Source: Smithella sp. SCADC (GTDB taxonomy: Bacteria; Desulfobacterota; Syntrophia; Syntrophales; Smithellaceae). From it: a stretch of 40,916 nt of DNA. Location of the stretch: NCBI GenBank assembly GCA_000747625.2, contig JQDQ01000173.1, positions 1 to 40,916 of the forward strand, read 5' to 3'. The notes beneath the pieces were generated by a model, which did no database searches, was not told the origin of the DNA, and saw nothing but the letters and a program-made list of their open reading frames with translations. A program made the position numbers and the translations under genes. Shown one piece after another: positions 33,558-40,916 of this stretch; position 1 is the stretch's first letter, and each line of letters opens with the position of its first letter.

Positions 33558-35431
33558 TTAGCACTTTTATGAGAGATGCTCTGATATATCTGGCTGCCGC
33601 GATAGTTTTCGTCCCGGCAGCCAGGAAACTGGGTATGGGTTCGGTGCTCGGTTATCTGCTGGGCGGTATAATCATCGGTCCTTTCTTTTTGGGTTTTGTC
33701 GGTCAGGAAGGAAAAGACATTATGCATTTCGCCGAATTCGGCGTGGTGATGATGCTTTTTCTCGTCGGACTGGAGCTGGAGCCGTCGCATTTCTGGCGGA
33801 TGCGTAATTTGATTCTGGGGACGGGTTCTCTGCAATTGTGTGCGACGACAATATTAATCTTCGCGCTTTTATTTTTCATGGGATTCACCTGGCAGGCCGC
33901 ACTGGCCAGCGGTTTGGCAATAGCTATGTCTTCAACAGCTATCGTCATGCAGACGCTTAGAGAAAAAGGATTAACAAAAACGGAGTCGGGGAAAAGTTCT
34001 TTCGCTGTGCTGCTTTTTCAGGATATTTCCGTTATTCCCATTCTGGCGCTCTTGCCTCTTCTGGCATTGTCAGGTTCGCATTCGCAAACAAATGAACATG
34101 CCACTATACTTTCCAATATGCCCGGCTGGGCGCAGACACTGACACTTCTGGGCGCAGTCGGATTGGTTATTCTTTGCGGCCGTTTTGTGATTGTTCCTTT
34201 CTTGCGTTTTATCGCCCGTATTCATTTGCGCGAATTGTTTACAGCGGCGGCTCTTTTTATTATTATCGGCACTGCCTGTATCATGATGCTGGTGGGCTTA
34301 AGCCCGGCGCTGGGAACATTTCTGGCCGGTGTTGTCTTGGCCAATAGTGAATTCAGACATGAACTGGAAAGCGACATTGAACCGTTTAAAGGAATTTTGC
34401 TTGGATTATTTTTTATTGCCGTCGGTGCTTCCATCAACTTCAGTCTGATTATCAGTAATCCCTGGACGGTAATCGCTTTGGTTTGTTCAATCATTGTAAT
34501 CAAAGCAGCGGTGCTGTTTGCCGGCGGATCGTTAATCCGGCTTAGCTTTGATCAAAATTTATTGTTCACTTTAGGATTGGCGCAGGTGGGAGAATTTGCC
34601 TTTGTCCTTTTTTCATTCATTCATCAGCTTGATATTTTATCCGCCCGGTGGACTGATATGATGATGGGCGTGACGGCAATTACCATGACGGTGACACCTT
34701 TATTGCTTTTGGTTAATGAACGATTTATTCTTCCTTATTTCGGCACGAAGGAAAAGGAAGAAAAGGAAGCTGATACGATTGATGAGAGCAATCCTGTTAT
34801 TATCGCCGGGTTTGGCCATTTCGGCAGCACGCTGGGCAGGTTTTTGAGAGCCAACGGCGTCAAGGCTACGATTTTGGATAATGATTCCGATAGAGTTGAT
34901 CTACTGCGCAAAATGGGTTTTAAAGTCTTTTACGGTGATGCAACGCGTATCGATATTTTAAAATCGGCGGGAGCCGCAGAAGCCAAAATTTTAATCGCCG
35001 CCATTGATTCGCCGGAGATTAATTTCGATCTGGTGGAAAAAACAAAAAAAATATTTCCCGATTTGACTGTTATGGTGCGCGCCAAAAGCCGTCTGGATGC
35101 ATATGAACTGCTTGACATGGGAATAAATGATGTTTACAGAGAATCGCTGGATACATCCTTGCGGCTGGGTGTTGATGTTTTGACCAAGCTTGGTTTTCGC
35201 AAATACAGCGCTGTTCGCGCCAGCCAAAATTTTATCAAATATGATGAAACGGCGCTGCGAGAGCTTGCCCGCCATCGTCATGATCAGAGCGATTATATTT
35301 TCACTACGCGCGAACAAATTCAGATACAGGAACAAATGCTGAATAAAGACAGGGAAGTTAATCCGAATATCAACGATCATGCTTGGGACAGCGATTCGTT
35401 TGAAGAGAAATCAGATAGCTCAAATAATTGA
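33554..35431 (+). CDS. kefC: Glutathione-regulated potassium/proton antiporter, KefB/KefC type
   Basis: A 625-residue inner-membrane CPA2 antiporter. About twelve membrane helices (to residue about 395) hold LGYLLGGIIIGPFFLGF, the FAEFGVVMMLFLVGLELEP signature, and LFQDISVIPILALLPL with the ion-site Asp. A cytoplasmic TrkA-N domain follows, with IIAGFGHFGSTLGRFL (NAD-binding loop) and YGDATRIDILKSAGA. In E. coli these proteins export K+ when glutathione adducts of electrophiles bind. The C-terminal 70 residues are polar. Overlap with the KefF-like gene supports the ancillary-activated type; whether glutathione is the ligand in this anaerobe is open. Confidence 0.88.
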   Translation: MISTFMRDALIYLAAAIVFVPAARKLGMGSVLGYLLGGIIIGPFFLGFVGQEGKDIMHFAEFGVVMMLFLVGLELEPSHFWRMRNLILGTGSLQLCATTILIFALLFFMGFTWQAALASGLAIAMSSTAIVMQTLREKGLTKTESGKSSFAVLLFQDISVIPILALLPLLALSGSHSQTNEHATILSNMPGWAQTLTLLGAVGLVILCGRFVIVPFLRFIARIHLRELFTAAALFIIIGTACIMMLVGLSPALGTFLAGVVLANSEFRHELESDIEPFKGILLGLFFIAVGASINFSLIISNPWTVIALVCSIIVIKAAVLFAGGSLIRLSFDQNLLFTLGLAQVGEFAFVLFSFIHQLDILSARWTDMMMGVTAITMTVTPLLLLVNERFILPYFGTKEKEEKEADTIDESNPVIIAGFGHFGSTLGRFLRANGVKATILDNDSDRVDLLRKMGFKVFYGDATRIDILKSAGAAEAKILIAAIDSPEINFDLVEKTKKIFPDLTVMVRAKSRLDAYELLDMGINDVYRESLDTSLRLGVDVLTKLGFRKYSAVRASQNFIKYDETALRELARHRHDQSDYIFTTREQIQIQEQMLNKDREVNPNINDHAWDSDSFEEKSDSSNN

Positions 35432-35452
35432 AAAAGGACGTCTGAAAAAAAT

Positions 35453-36271
35453 ATGGGCAAGCCATATCATTTGTTTAAGTATCACTGCCGGGATGGCGAT
35501 GATTTTACCGTTATCGCTCATCGCGGAGCCTCGGCTTATTATCCTGAAAACACAATTCCCTCATTTGAAGGCGCAATTGAAATGGGAGCGGACATGGTCG
35601 AGCTGGATGTTCAGCTTACCTCGGACAAAGAAGTTGTTGTCTTTCACGATGAGAAAATAAATCGCTGCACCGATGGCCGGGGGAGGATTGCCGATTATAC
35701 ACTTGCTTCATTGAAAAAACTGGACGCGGGTAGTTGGTTCGACAAAGATTTTAAAAATGCGAGGATACCGGCGCTGGCTGAAGTATTGAAGTTTTGCAAA
35801 GATAAAATCGCGGTAAACATTGAAATCAAGACGGAAGCTGTCAATAAAATGTTCTTCGGCGGTATTGAAGAAAAATGCCTGAAGATTGTTGGACAAAGCG
35901 GCATGAATGGACATGTCGTGTTTTCCAGTTTTGATCCACGCGCAATTATGCATTTGAAGCAGATAGACAACACCGCGGCAGTAGCCGTGCTATTTGAAAA
36001 AAAACACTATGGTTCTAAATTGCCTTCGGATATAATGGAGTCACTGGGGGCCGACGCTTTTAATTGTTCCGGCTCTTATTTTAAAAAGAAGTGGCTCGCA
36101 GATGTTGAATTAAATAATATTCCTGTCAATATTTACACCGTCAATGACGCGAGGAATATGAAACGATTTATTAATATGGGTGTCAGCGGGATTTTTACCA
36201 ACAATCCGGACATATTGAAAAGAGTGGCGGCAGATATAAAACAAATGCAAAAAAGCGAAAGCCAGGAATAA
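35453..36271 (+). CDS. Glycerophosphodiester phosphodiesterase (GDPD)
   Basis: A 272-residue TIM-barrel enzyme hydrolysing deacylated phospholipids to glycerol 3-phosphate and an alcohol. Catalytic motifs are AHRGASAYYPENT (general acid-base His, Arg and Glu), ELDVQLTSDKEVVVFHDE (metal ligands and second His), and NIEIKTE. There is no signal peptide, so it should act in the cytoplasm like UgpQ. Its stop overlaps the ATG of the acyltransferase/hydrolase fusion gene by one base, so the two are co-translated, which suggests joint work on membrane lipids. ATG 35453 overlaps no other gene and lies 21 nt after kefC. Confidence 0.9.
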   Translation: MGKPYHLFKYHCRDGDDFTVIAHRGASAYYPENTIPSFEGAIEMGADMVELDVQLTSDKEVVVFHDEKINRCTDGRGRIADYTLASLKKLDAGSWFDKDFKNARIPALAEVLKFCKDKIAVNIEIKTEAVNKMFFGGIEEKCLKIVGQSGMNGHVVFSSFDPRAIMHLKQIDNTAAVAVLFEKKHYGSKLPSDIMESLGADAFNCSGSYFKKKWLADVELNNIPVNIYTVNDARNMKRFINMGVSGIFTNNPDILKRVAADIKQMQKSESQE

Positions 36272-38451
36272 TGAATATATCAGTTTCTTTGATTAATCTT
36301 ATAGAAGTTGCCCTTGATACACTGATTAAAACCACCAAGACGGACATACGTCTGCATGGTGCAGAAAATGTTCCTGCTCAGCCGGTGCTTTATGTCATTA
36401 ATCACTTTACGCGCATGGAAACAATTTTGATGCCGTATGTGATCAAGAAGAACATAAAAAGGTATCCGATCTCTCTGGCATATGAATCCTTTTTTAGCGG
36501 TGAATTGGGCGCCTTTATGGATAAGGTAGGCGCAGTTTCCACTGCCGACCCGAACAGAGATAAAATATTTATCAATGCGCTTCTCACCGACAGTTATCCG
36601 GTAATTATTTTTCCGGAAGGCCAGATAATCAAGGATAAAAAGATTATCGAGAAAGGCAAGTATCTGGTTTACAATGCAGGCATTAGAAGGCCGCCTCATT
36701 CGGGAGCCGCGCAGATAGCCTTGCGAACGGAGTTTGTTCGCGAAAAATTACGAAAATTCCGTTCCAGCGGCGATAATTCATCCATTACCCGAATGGCAGC
36801 TCATTTCGGTTTTGATCCCGCGGAAACGAATAAAATTATAAATAAAGAAACTTATATTGTACCGGTAAATATAACCTATTATCCTGTCCGCGCACAGGAT
36901 AATGCCCTAAGCAAGTTGGCGGGCCGGTTTATGAAGAATATATCAACGCGTCTTCAGGAGGAACTGGAAGTTGAAGGTCCGATGGTTTTAGGCAAGGTGG
37001 ATATTGATATTAATTTCGGCAAACCCATGTCCGCGAAAAACTACATAGCTTCCAATAAAAAACTGAGCAAACTGCTGAGAGATGATAATCCTTATCTGGA
37101 TTCCGGAGAGTTTAAAAAAATAGATTCGTTCAAAAAAACATGTGTGAATATGATGTATGATTACATGAATGCCATATATAATATGACGACTGTTAATCAT
37201 GATCATCTGATGTCTTACATCCTGACCAAATACCGGAAAGATTTCAATGGAAATGATTTCAAAAACCGAGTTTTTCTGGCCATCCAGTATTTGCGTAAAG
37301 CCGGTGTGACCAATTGTCACACGTCACTTTATAAAAAACAGTTATATCTTCTTAACGATGATTATCATGAAAAATATGAAAATTTTATAAAAGAGGCAAT
37401 ATCCAGCGATTATATTAAATTGGATAATGAAATAATTACTAAAAATAGCGAACGATTCAGCAGAAAATCTGATTTCCATACGATCAGGAGAGATAATATC
37501 ATTGAAGTTCTCAGAAACGAAATAGAGCCTCTTCGTGATTTAACCAGAGCTATGGATAGGCTGATGTTTCTCCCTGCTTTCTTTGTCCGGTGGAAGATAA
37601 GAAATCACTTTATCAGGCTGGATAAGGATCTATTTGAACAGGATTATCAGAAGTATTACATAAAAGACGAGAGTAAGCCCAGGAATATCGGGGAGACTTT
37701 CTTCCTGAAGAGATTTTTTAGCAGAAAGGGAGTTATCCTGGTTCATGGATATATGGCAGCGCCGGAAGAAATCAGACCGCTGGCGGATTATCTTTATAAG
37801 AACGGATATAATGTCTACGGTGTCCGATTGCGTGGACATGGTACAGCGCCGGAAGATCTTGCCATCCGTAGCTGGCAAAAATGGTACAATTCCGCAAGTC
37901 GTGCATACATTATCATGAAAAACAGCGTTAAGACTTTCTCCATCTGCGGATTTTCCATGGGTGGCGGAATCGCTCTGCTGCAGGCTGCCAATAAGCCGGG
38001 TAGATTTGTCGGAGTGATATCCATCAATGCTCCTCTCAAACTAACGAGCATTGCCTCCAAATTTGCACCTGTTGTTACCTTATGGAATAAGTTGCTTTCA
38101 AAAATTCATGTGAATAAGGTTAAAATGGAATTCGTAGAAAATGTACCGGAAAATCCCGATATAAACTATACTCGCAATCCGGTGAGCGGAAGCAACGAAC
38201 TGGAAAAACTAATGAAGCAAGTCGGAGATCAACTTAAAAATGTGAAGGGCCCTGCTCTTATCATACAGGGTTCGGATGATCCGGTAGTGAATCCGGTGAG
38301 CGGACTGGAAATTTTTGAAAAGCTCGGCACAAAGGATAAACAGCTTCTCCGGATTTATGCCAAACATCACGGCATATTGCGGGGAGAGGGAGCGGATGAA
38401 GTTAATGCAATGGTTTTGATGTTCCTGGAAAAAGTATCATCAGGCAACTGA
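36271..38451 (+). CDS. PlsC-like acyltransferase fused to an alpha/beta hydrolase
   Basis: A 726-residue protein with two catalytic parts. The N-terminal part (1-250) resembles glycerolphosphate acyltransferases: NHFTRME (44-50, HxxxxD box with Glu in place of Asp) and FPEG (114-117). Residues 250-470 are a helical linker of unknown type. The C-terminal part (485-726) is an alpha/beta hydrolase of the monoglyceride lipase type: LVHGYMA, nucleophile Ser562 in GFSMGG, Asp669 or Asp670 in GSDDPVV, and His699 or His700. It may remove and replace acyl chains, with the upstream GDPD recycling the glycerophosphodiester. The acyl acceptor is unknown. It starts within the stop of the GDPD gene. Confidence 0.82.
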   Translation: MNISVSLINLIEVALDTLIKTTKTDIRLHGAENVPAQPVLYVINHFTRMETILMPYVIKKNIKRYPISLAYESFFSGELGAFMDKVGAVSTADPNRDKIFINALLTDSYPVIIFPEGQIIKDKKIIEKGKYLVYNAGIRRPPHSGAAQIALRTEFVREKLRKFRSSGDNSSITRMAAHFGFDPAETNKIINKETYIVPVNITYYPVRAQDNALSKLAGRFMKNISTRLQEELEVEGPMVLGKVDIDINFGKPMSAKNYIASNKKLSKLLRDDNPYLDSGEFKKIDSFKKTCVNMMYDYMNAIYNMTTVNHDHLMSYILTKYRKDFNGNDFKNRVFLAIQYLRKAGVTNCHTSLYKKQLYLLNDDYHEKYENFIKEAISSDYIKLDNEIITKNSERFSRKSDFHTIRRDNIIEVLRNEIEPLRDLTRAMDRLMFLPAFFVRWKIRNHFIRLDKDLFEQDYQKYYIKDESKPRNIGETFFLKRFFSRKGVILVHGYMAAPEEIRPLADYLYKNGYNVYGVRLRGHGTAPEDLAIRSWQKWYNSASRAYIIMKNSVKTFSICGFSMGGGIALLQAANKPGRFVGVISINAPLKLTSIASKFAPVVTLWNKLLSKIHVNKVKMEFVENVPENPDINYTRNPVSGSNELEKLMKQVGDQLKNVKGPALIIQGSDDPVVNPVSGLEIFEKLGTKDKQLLRIYAKHHGILRGEGADEVNAMVLMFLEKVSSGN

Positions 38452-38477
38452 TTTGAAATCTTTGCAAAATTACCCTA

Positions 38478-38573
38478 TTCGTCATTCGCGTAGGCGGGAA
38501 TCCAGGAAGCTTGATAATACTGGATACACCCTTAGGGGTACGCCGCCGACCTTCCCTAGTATGACATGATTGT
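38478..38573 (+). repeat. Degenerate dispersed repeat (GTCATTCGCG...GTATGACAT type)
   Basis: TCGTCATTCGCGTAGGCGGG at the left and CTAGTATGACAT at the right bound a spacer with ATACTGGAT, a decayed relative of the repeat at 25655-25722. The rest of the gap between the fusion gene and moaE shows nothing else. Confidence 0.5.
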
Positions 38574-38640
38574 TAGCTTAATACAGTTTTGCAAAGGTTT
38601 TGATTTGTAAATAGCCATATTATTATCAAGGAGTATTTAT

Positions 38641-38988
38641 ATGATTGATAAGTGGATAAAGGAAATAAAAAAAGAATCTCCGCCGGATATGCTTGGCATG
38701 ATTCTTTTTCATAACGGAATAGTGCGAGCGACAGCGAAAAACGGCGGGAAGGTTCAGGCGATGAATCTTTCCTACGACAAGGCAAAGCTCAAAACCGTTG
38801 TTGATGATTTTAAAAAAAGAGACGGCATCGTCGAAATCAAGGCATGGATTAATGAAGGTCATCTTAAAATAGGCGACGACATTATGAATGTTTGTGTAGC
38901 CGGTCGATTTCGCAAGGATGTTTTACCAGTCTTTCAGGAACTCATCACAATGATTAAGACCGAAATCGTAACGGAAAAAGAGATGTAG
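38641..38988 (+). CDS. moaE: Molybdopterin synthase large subunit-like protein (MoaE family)
   Basis: A 115-residue protein with the MoaE hallmark HNGIVRATAKNGGKVQ near residue 24 and KKRDGIVEIKAWINEGHLKIGDDIMNVCVAG in two separated blocks, the second containing the GDD-type turn. MoaE carries the catalytic lysines of molybdopterin synthase, which sulphurates cPMP with MoaD. Short MoaE proteins of this kind are common in sulphate reducers and syntrophs. ATG 38641 is preceded by AAGGAG. No moaD or other molybdenum cofactor gene is adjacent, so it stands alone here. Confidence 0.78.
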   Translation: MIDKWIKEIKKESPPDMLGMILFHNGIVRATAKNGGKVQAMNLSYDKAKLKTVVDDFKKRDGIVEIKAWINEGHLKIGDDIMNVCVAGRFRKDVLPVFQELITMIKTEIVTEKEM

Positions 38989-39010
38989 TGTCGTCTAAAA
39001 ATCTCCCCAA

Positions 39011-39045
39011 AAATCAGGGGACGTTATACTAGTTATTATTCTTCC
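39011..39045 (+). repeat. 35-nt direct repeat, left copy
   Basis: Matches 40700-40734 in 32 of 35 positions (the three mismatches are adjacent). The right copy is the 3' end of a REP-associated transposase, so this is the tail of a second, lost copy. Confidence 0.75.
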
Positions 39046-39288
39046 CCGCCCTTTAGGGAAGAGGGGCTGGGGGAGGGTAAAGACAATTTATTCCCCCTTC
39101 TGTCATTGCCCAACTAGATTGGGCAATCCAGTTTTTCTAATAAATAGAACCGTCCCCTTTTTCCTCTTTTTCCTTTTTTCCTTAAAATAAATTTTCCCTT
39201 GACATACAAAACGAAAAGCGTAGTGTCTATCCATGAACAAGTAATGTCTTATCAGAAGCGTCCGAGATCGAAAACGATCCCCATTGAT

Positions 39289-39362
39289 TGGCCGCCGTGT
39301 TGCTCGCTCTAAAAGCAACCCTGAGCGGGCAGCACGGCGGCCTTAACCATCGAACGTTATGT
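39289..39362 (+). other. Long hairpin with attC-like 3' half
   Basis: GGCCGCCGTG (39290-39299) pairs perfectly with CACGGCGGCC (39333-39342); an inner imperfect pair TGCTCGCTC/GAGCGGGCA extends it. On the 3' side follows CTTAACCATCGAACGTTATG, which resembles the L'-R' end of integron attC sites (TTAAC...GTTRRRY, one mismatch). The 5' core AAC box is not convincing, so it may be only half an attC or a coincidence. Confidence 0.35.
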
Positions 39363-39491
39363 CAAGTTTTTTTTGCACTTTTTGAAAGTATTTTTCGCAC
39401 CGCCGGAATGCCTTCGCATTTGATGGCGAATGCGATTGTCTAAACGGAAGTTGTATTTACTGAAGCAACCCAATAACATTAGGAGGCTCCA

Positions 39492-40643
39492 ATGAATGTA
39501 ATTACCAGAATATTGTTAGTCGTTTTCTGCTTTTTTGCGTTATCCATTAATCTCCTAGCAGCCGATCAGGCACCCGTCACATCCTTCTTAAACGAAACCG
39601 ACACTTCGATCACGGGCTACGATGCCGGATTAAAAATCAGTTTTTCGTCTCAGGTGGTGGATGACAGCAAGACTGTGCTCGTTGATATTCAGTTAGGGGG
39701 CAAACGGATCACCAACAGGGTTGACATAACCGACCCAAAGAATATAACTTTTGAGTTAAAAGCGGTGGACATAAAAACCGGAAAGTTGACAAATCTGAGC
39801 GCTAAAGAGTTACGTGATCTGACTGTGCTTGCAAGCAGTGTCGGCTACTCCGGTGGGCCTGCTCATCGCTGGCTTTCAAAAACACTCGATCTTGTGCTTA
39901 TGAATGATCCTGACGGCGAAGATATCGATCTGTCAACTCAAAAGATCAAAGAAGAATTGGAAAAAATCAAAAAGGGGAAAATGTCTATTAACGCTATCAC
40001 CCCGCAAGGGTTTACCTCGTTATGTCCTAACCTGGGGCAGACGATGACGGGGCAATACACGATAAAAGTGAAAGGCAAAGAACAATTAATCGAAGAACAA
40101 GATGTTGTGGGCCCCTGTTACAGCGGAGAGTGTCTGGGGCGTTGTGGGCCACTTTGCAATGGCGAACAAAGTTACACACAGGAATGCTTTAATCACGATT
40201 TATGCACACGCTACACAGGGAAAATAATGGGACCTTGCCGCGATGAATTCTGGGCCGCAGCGGATGGATGGGCTCATGCTCCCGATTGTGCGGACATGAG
40301 TGGTCAATGGTTGGATAACTATGCCTATATATGGAACCTTGGGATGGATGCACTTGGTAATATTACTGGAACTGTCTATGCAGGCGCATGTGGCACTTGG
40401 GACGTCACCGGCAAACGCGCCGCCCAAGACATCACCCTAACCGCGACAAATCCCGCCCCAAGCACTTACTGCTGTACGGCTTTTACCTATTCAGGTACCC
40501 AGCAATGTGGCTCAGCCAGTGGCAGTTGGACGAATGAGTGTTCGCTCAGTGGTTCTTGGACTATGCTGAAGGACGGCACAACAGTAACTGGCGCCACCGT
40601 ACTTCCCCGTCAGTTCGGACCATCCCCCGCAGCATCCCAATAA
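39492..40643 (+). CDS. Secreted protein with phospholipase A2-like motif
   Basis: A 383-residue protein with a signal peptide (residues 1-23, cut after LLA). The N-terminal half is uncharacterised and Lys/Asp-rich. A Cys-rich segment from about 205 contains CLGRCGPLC, then ECFNHDLC (231-238) and CRDEFWAA, which matches the phospholipase A2-type catalytic pattern (Cys-x-x-His-Asp-x-Cys) with His235 and Asp236. The C-terminal 110 residues are Gly/Ser/Thr/Cys-rich and repetitive (GTWDVTG, SGSWTN, SGSWTMLKDG), probably a beta-strand domain. The start ATG 39492 has AGGAGG upstream. It is flanked by 35-nt repeats of transposon origin. Enzyme activity is inferred from the motif only. Confidence 0.65.
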   Translation: MNVITRILLVVFCFFALSINLLAADQAPVTSFLNETDTSITGYDAGLKISFSSQVVDDSKTVLVDIQLGGKRITNRVDITDPKNITFELKAVDIKTGKLTNLSAKELRDLTVLASSVGYSGGPAHRWLSKTLDLVLMNDPDGEDIDLSTQKIKEELEKIKKGKMSINAITPQGFTSLCPNLGQTMTGQYTIKVKGKEQLIEEQDVVGPCYSGECLGRCGPLCNGEQSYTQECFNHDLCTRYTGKIMGPCRDEFWAAADGWAHAPDCADMSGQWLDNYAYIWNLGMDALGNITGTVYAGACGTWDVTGKRAAQDITLTATNPAPSTYCCTAFTYSGTQQCGSASGSWTNECSLSGSWTMLKDGTTVTGATVLPRQFGPSPAASQ

Positions 40644-40699
40644 TGGGGCGGAATGGGAGTCAAATCTTTAATCTTTACATTTCAATGGCAAAGGCACCG

Positions 40700-40734
40700 A
40701 AATCAGGGGACACCATACTAGTTATTATTCTTCC
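40700..40734 (+). repeat. 35-nt direct repeat, right copy
   Basis: Contains the reversed stop region of the transposase remnant (minus strand KNNN then stop) and the CAGGGGAC REP-like sequence. Partner of 39011-39045. Confidence 0.75.
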
Positions 40735-40916
40735 TCGGCCTTCCGCCTTTTCTTGGAACTAAAATCCTCTCTAGCTTACTCTCCAGCCGCTTAATAAAAT
40801 GAATATTCCCCAACGGCCTGCCCGTCTGCTCATGCCGATGGATTAATAATTCATCATCTTCACAAAAGAAGGTGTCCTGCCGACGATTGCCTCGCTGGGT
40901 GACATGATGAGGATAT
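40718..40916 (-). pseudogene. REP-associated tyrosine transposase, deleted, partial at edge
   Basis: One minus-strand frame enters from the right edge with YPHHVTQRGNRRQDTFFCED, the N-terminal block of Y1-type (IS200/IS605-like) REP-associated transposases, and passes directly to LGNIHFIKRLESKLERILVP and the tail GGRPRKNNN. The catalytic HUH and Tyr region of about 150 residues is deleted in frame. The remaining protein could not cut DNA. Confidence 0.78.

Larger units (their letters stand above)
38989..39491 (+). other. Gene-free spacer with repeats and hairpins
   Basis: No credible gene is seen. It holds, in order, a 35-nt repeat shared with 40700-40734 (39011-39045), a reversed CT-rich repeat (39049-39080), a possible weak promoter with TTGACA near 39199, and a strong hairpin with an attC-like 3' side (39289-39362). 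The following gene has its own AGGAGG at 39481. Confidence 0.6.

Noticed and set aside
39103-39318. A 71-residue minus-strand frame upstream of the secreted protein gene
   Set aside because: It is Lys/Arg-rich from low-complexity sequence, crosses a hairpin, and has no ribosome-binding site.

Overview
The window looks like a chromosomal segment from an anaerobic deltaproteobacterium (Desulfobacterota, plausibly Syntrophales; this is an inference from gene content). The evidence is a siroheme-dependent (Ahb) haem pathway with two radical-SAM enzymes, a phosphofructokinase with the residues of the pyrophosphate-dependent type, a KdnA/KdnB-like pair for amino-Kdo, a papain-type secreted protease fragment, and many dispersed short repeats with decayed transposases. 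No 16S rRNA or ribosomal protein gene is present, so taxonomy cannot be fixed from the window alone.

Layout. 1-2330 is a gene graveyard: the N-terminus of a transposase at the edge, then fragments of a GlcD-like FAD oxidase, a papain-family protease with CARDB-like tail, and an amidase C-terminus, then a small reverse gene. 2431-5630 holds envelope and signalling genes (HD-GYP, a PbpG-like peptidase, a family 25 glycosyltransferase, a small membrane protein). 5627-8891 holds a TrmJ-type RNA methyltransferase and a kdnB-kdnA-like pair. 9046-11957 is a second decayed zone next to tRNA-Phe: a frameshifted, truncated ABC-F gene, an internally deleted IS1634-like transposase, a second transposase fragment and the C-terminus of a tyrosine recombinase. 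12113-14386 (minus) is prmA-rsmE-RDD. 14612-16059 is a phosphofructokinase and the C-terminal half of a GGDEF domain.

16463-26183 is the core of the window: precorrin-2 dehydrogenase, a HemX/CcsA-like membrane protein, hemA, hemC, cobA-hemD, ahbC, hemB, ahbD and one siroheme decarboxylase subunit. Together these run from glutamyl-tRNA to haem by way of uroporphyrinogen III, precorrin-2, sirohydrochlorin, siroheme and didecarboxysiroheme. HemL, a dedicated ferrochelatase and the second decarboxylase subunit are not in the window. The operon is interrupted by CT-rich palindromic repeats. One repeat-bracketed cassette encodes a DUF559 (Vsr-like) nuclease domain that reads in frame into AhbD.

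26211-28980 is polA, broken by a perfect 112-bp tandem duplication. 28981-31714 is an AT-rich accessory stretch with a MITE, a DUF4238 remnant, an unknown gene flanked by 29-nt direct repeats, and a membrane protein. 31794-32573 (minus) is a crotonase whose promoter has a 23-nt palindrome in its spacer. 32946-38451 has a KefF-KefC pair and a glycerophosphodiesterase followed by an acyltransferase/alpha-beta hydrolase fusion. 38641-40916 has a MoaE homologue, an attC-like hairpin, a secreted phospholipase A2-like protein flanked by 35-nt repeats, and a deleted REP-associated transposase at the right edge.
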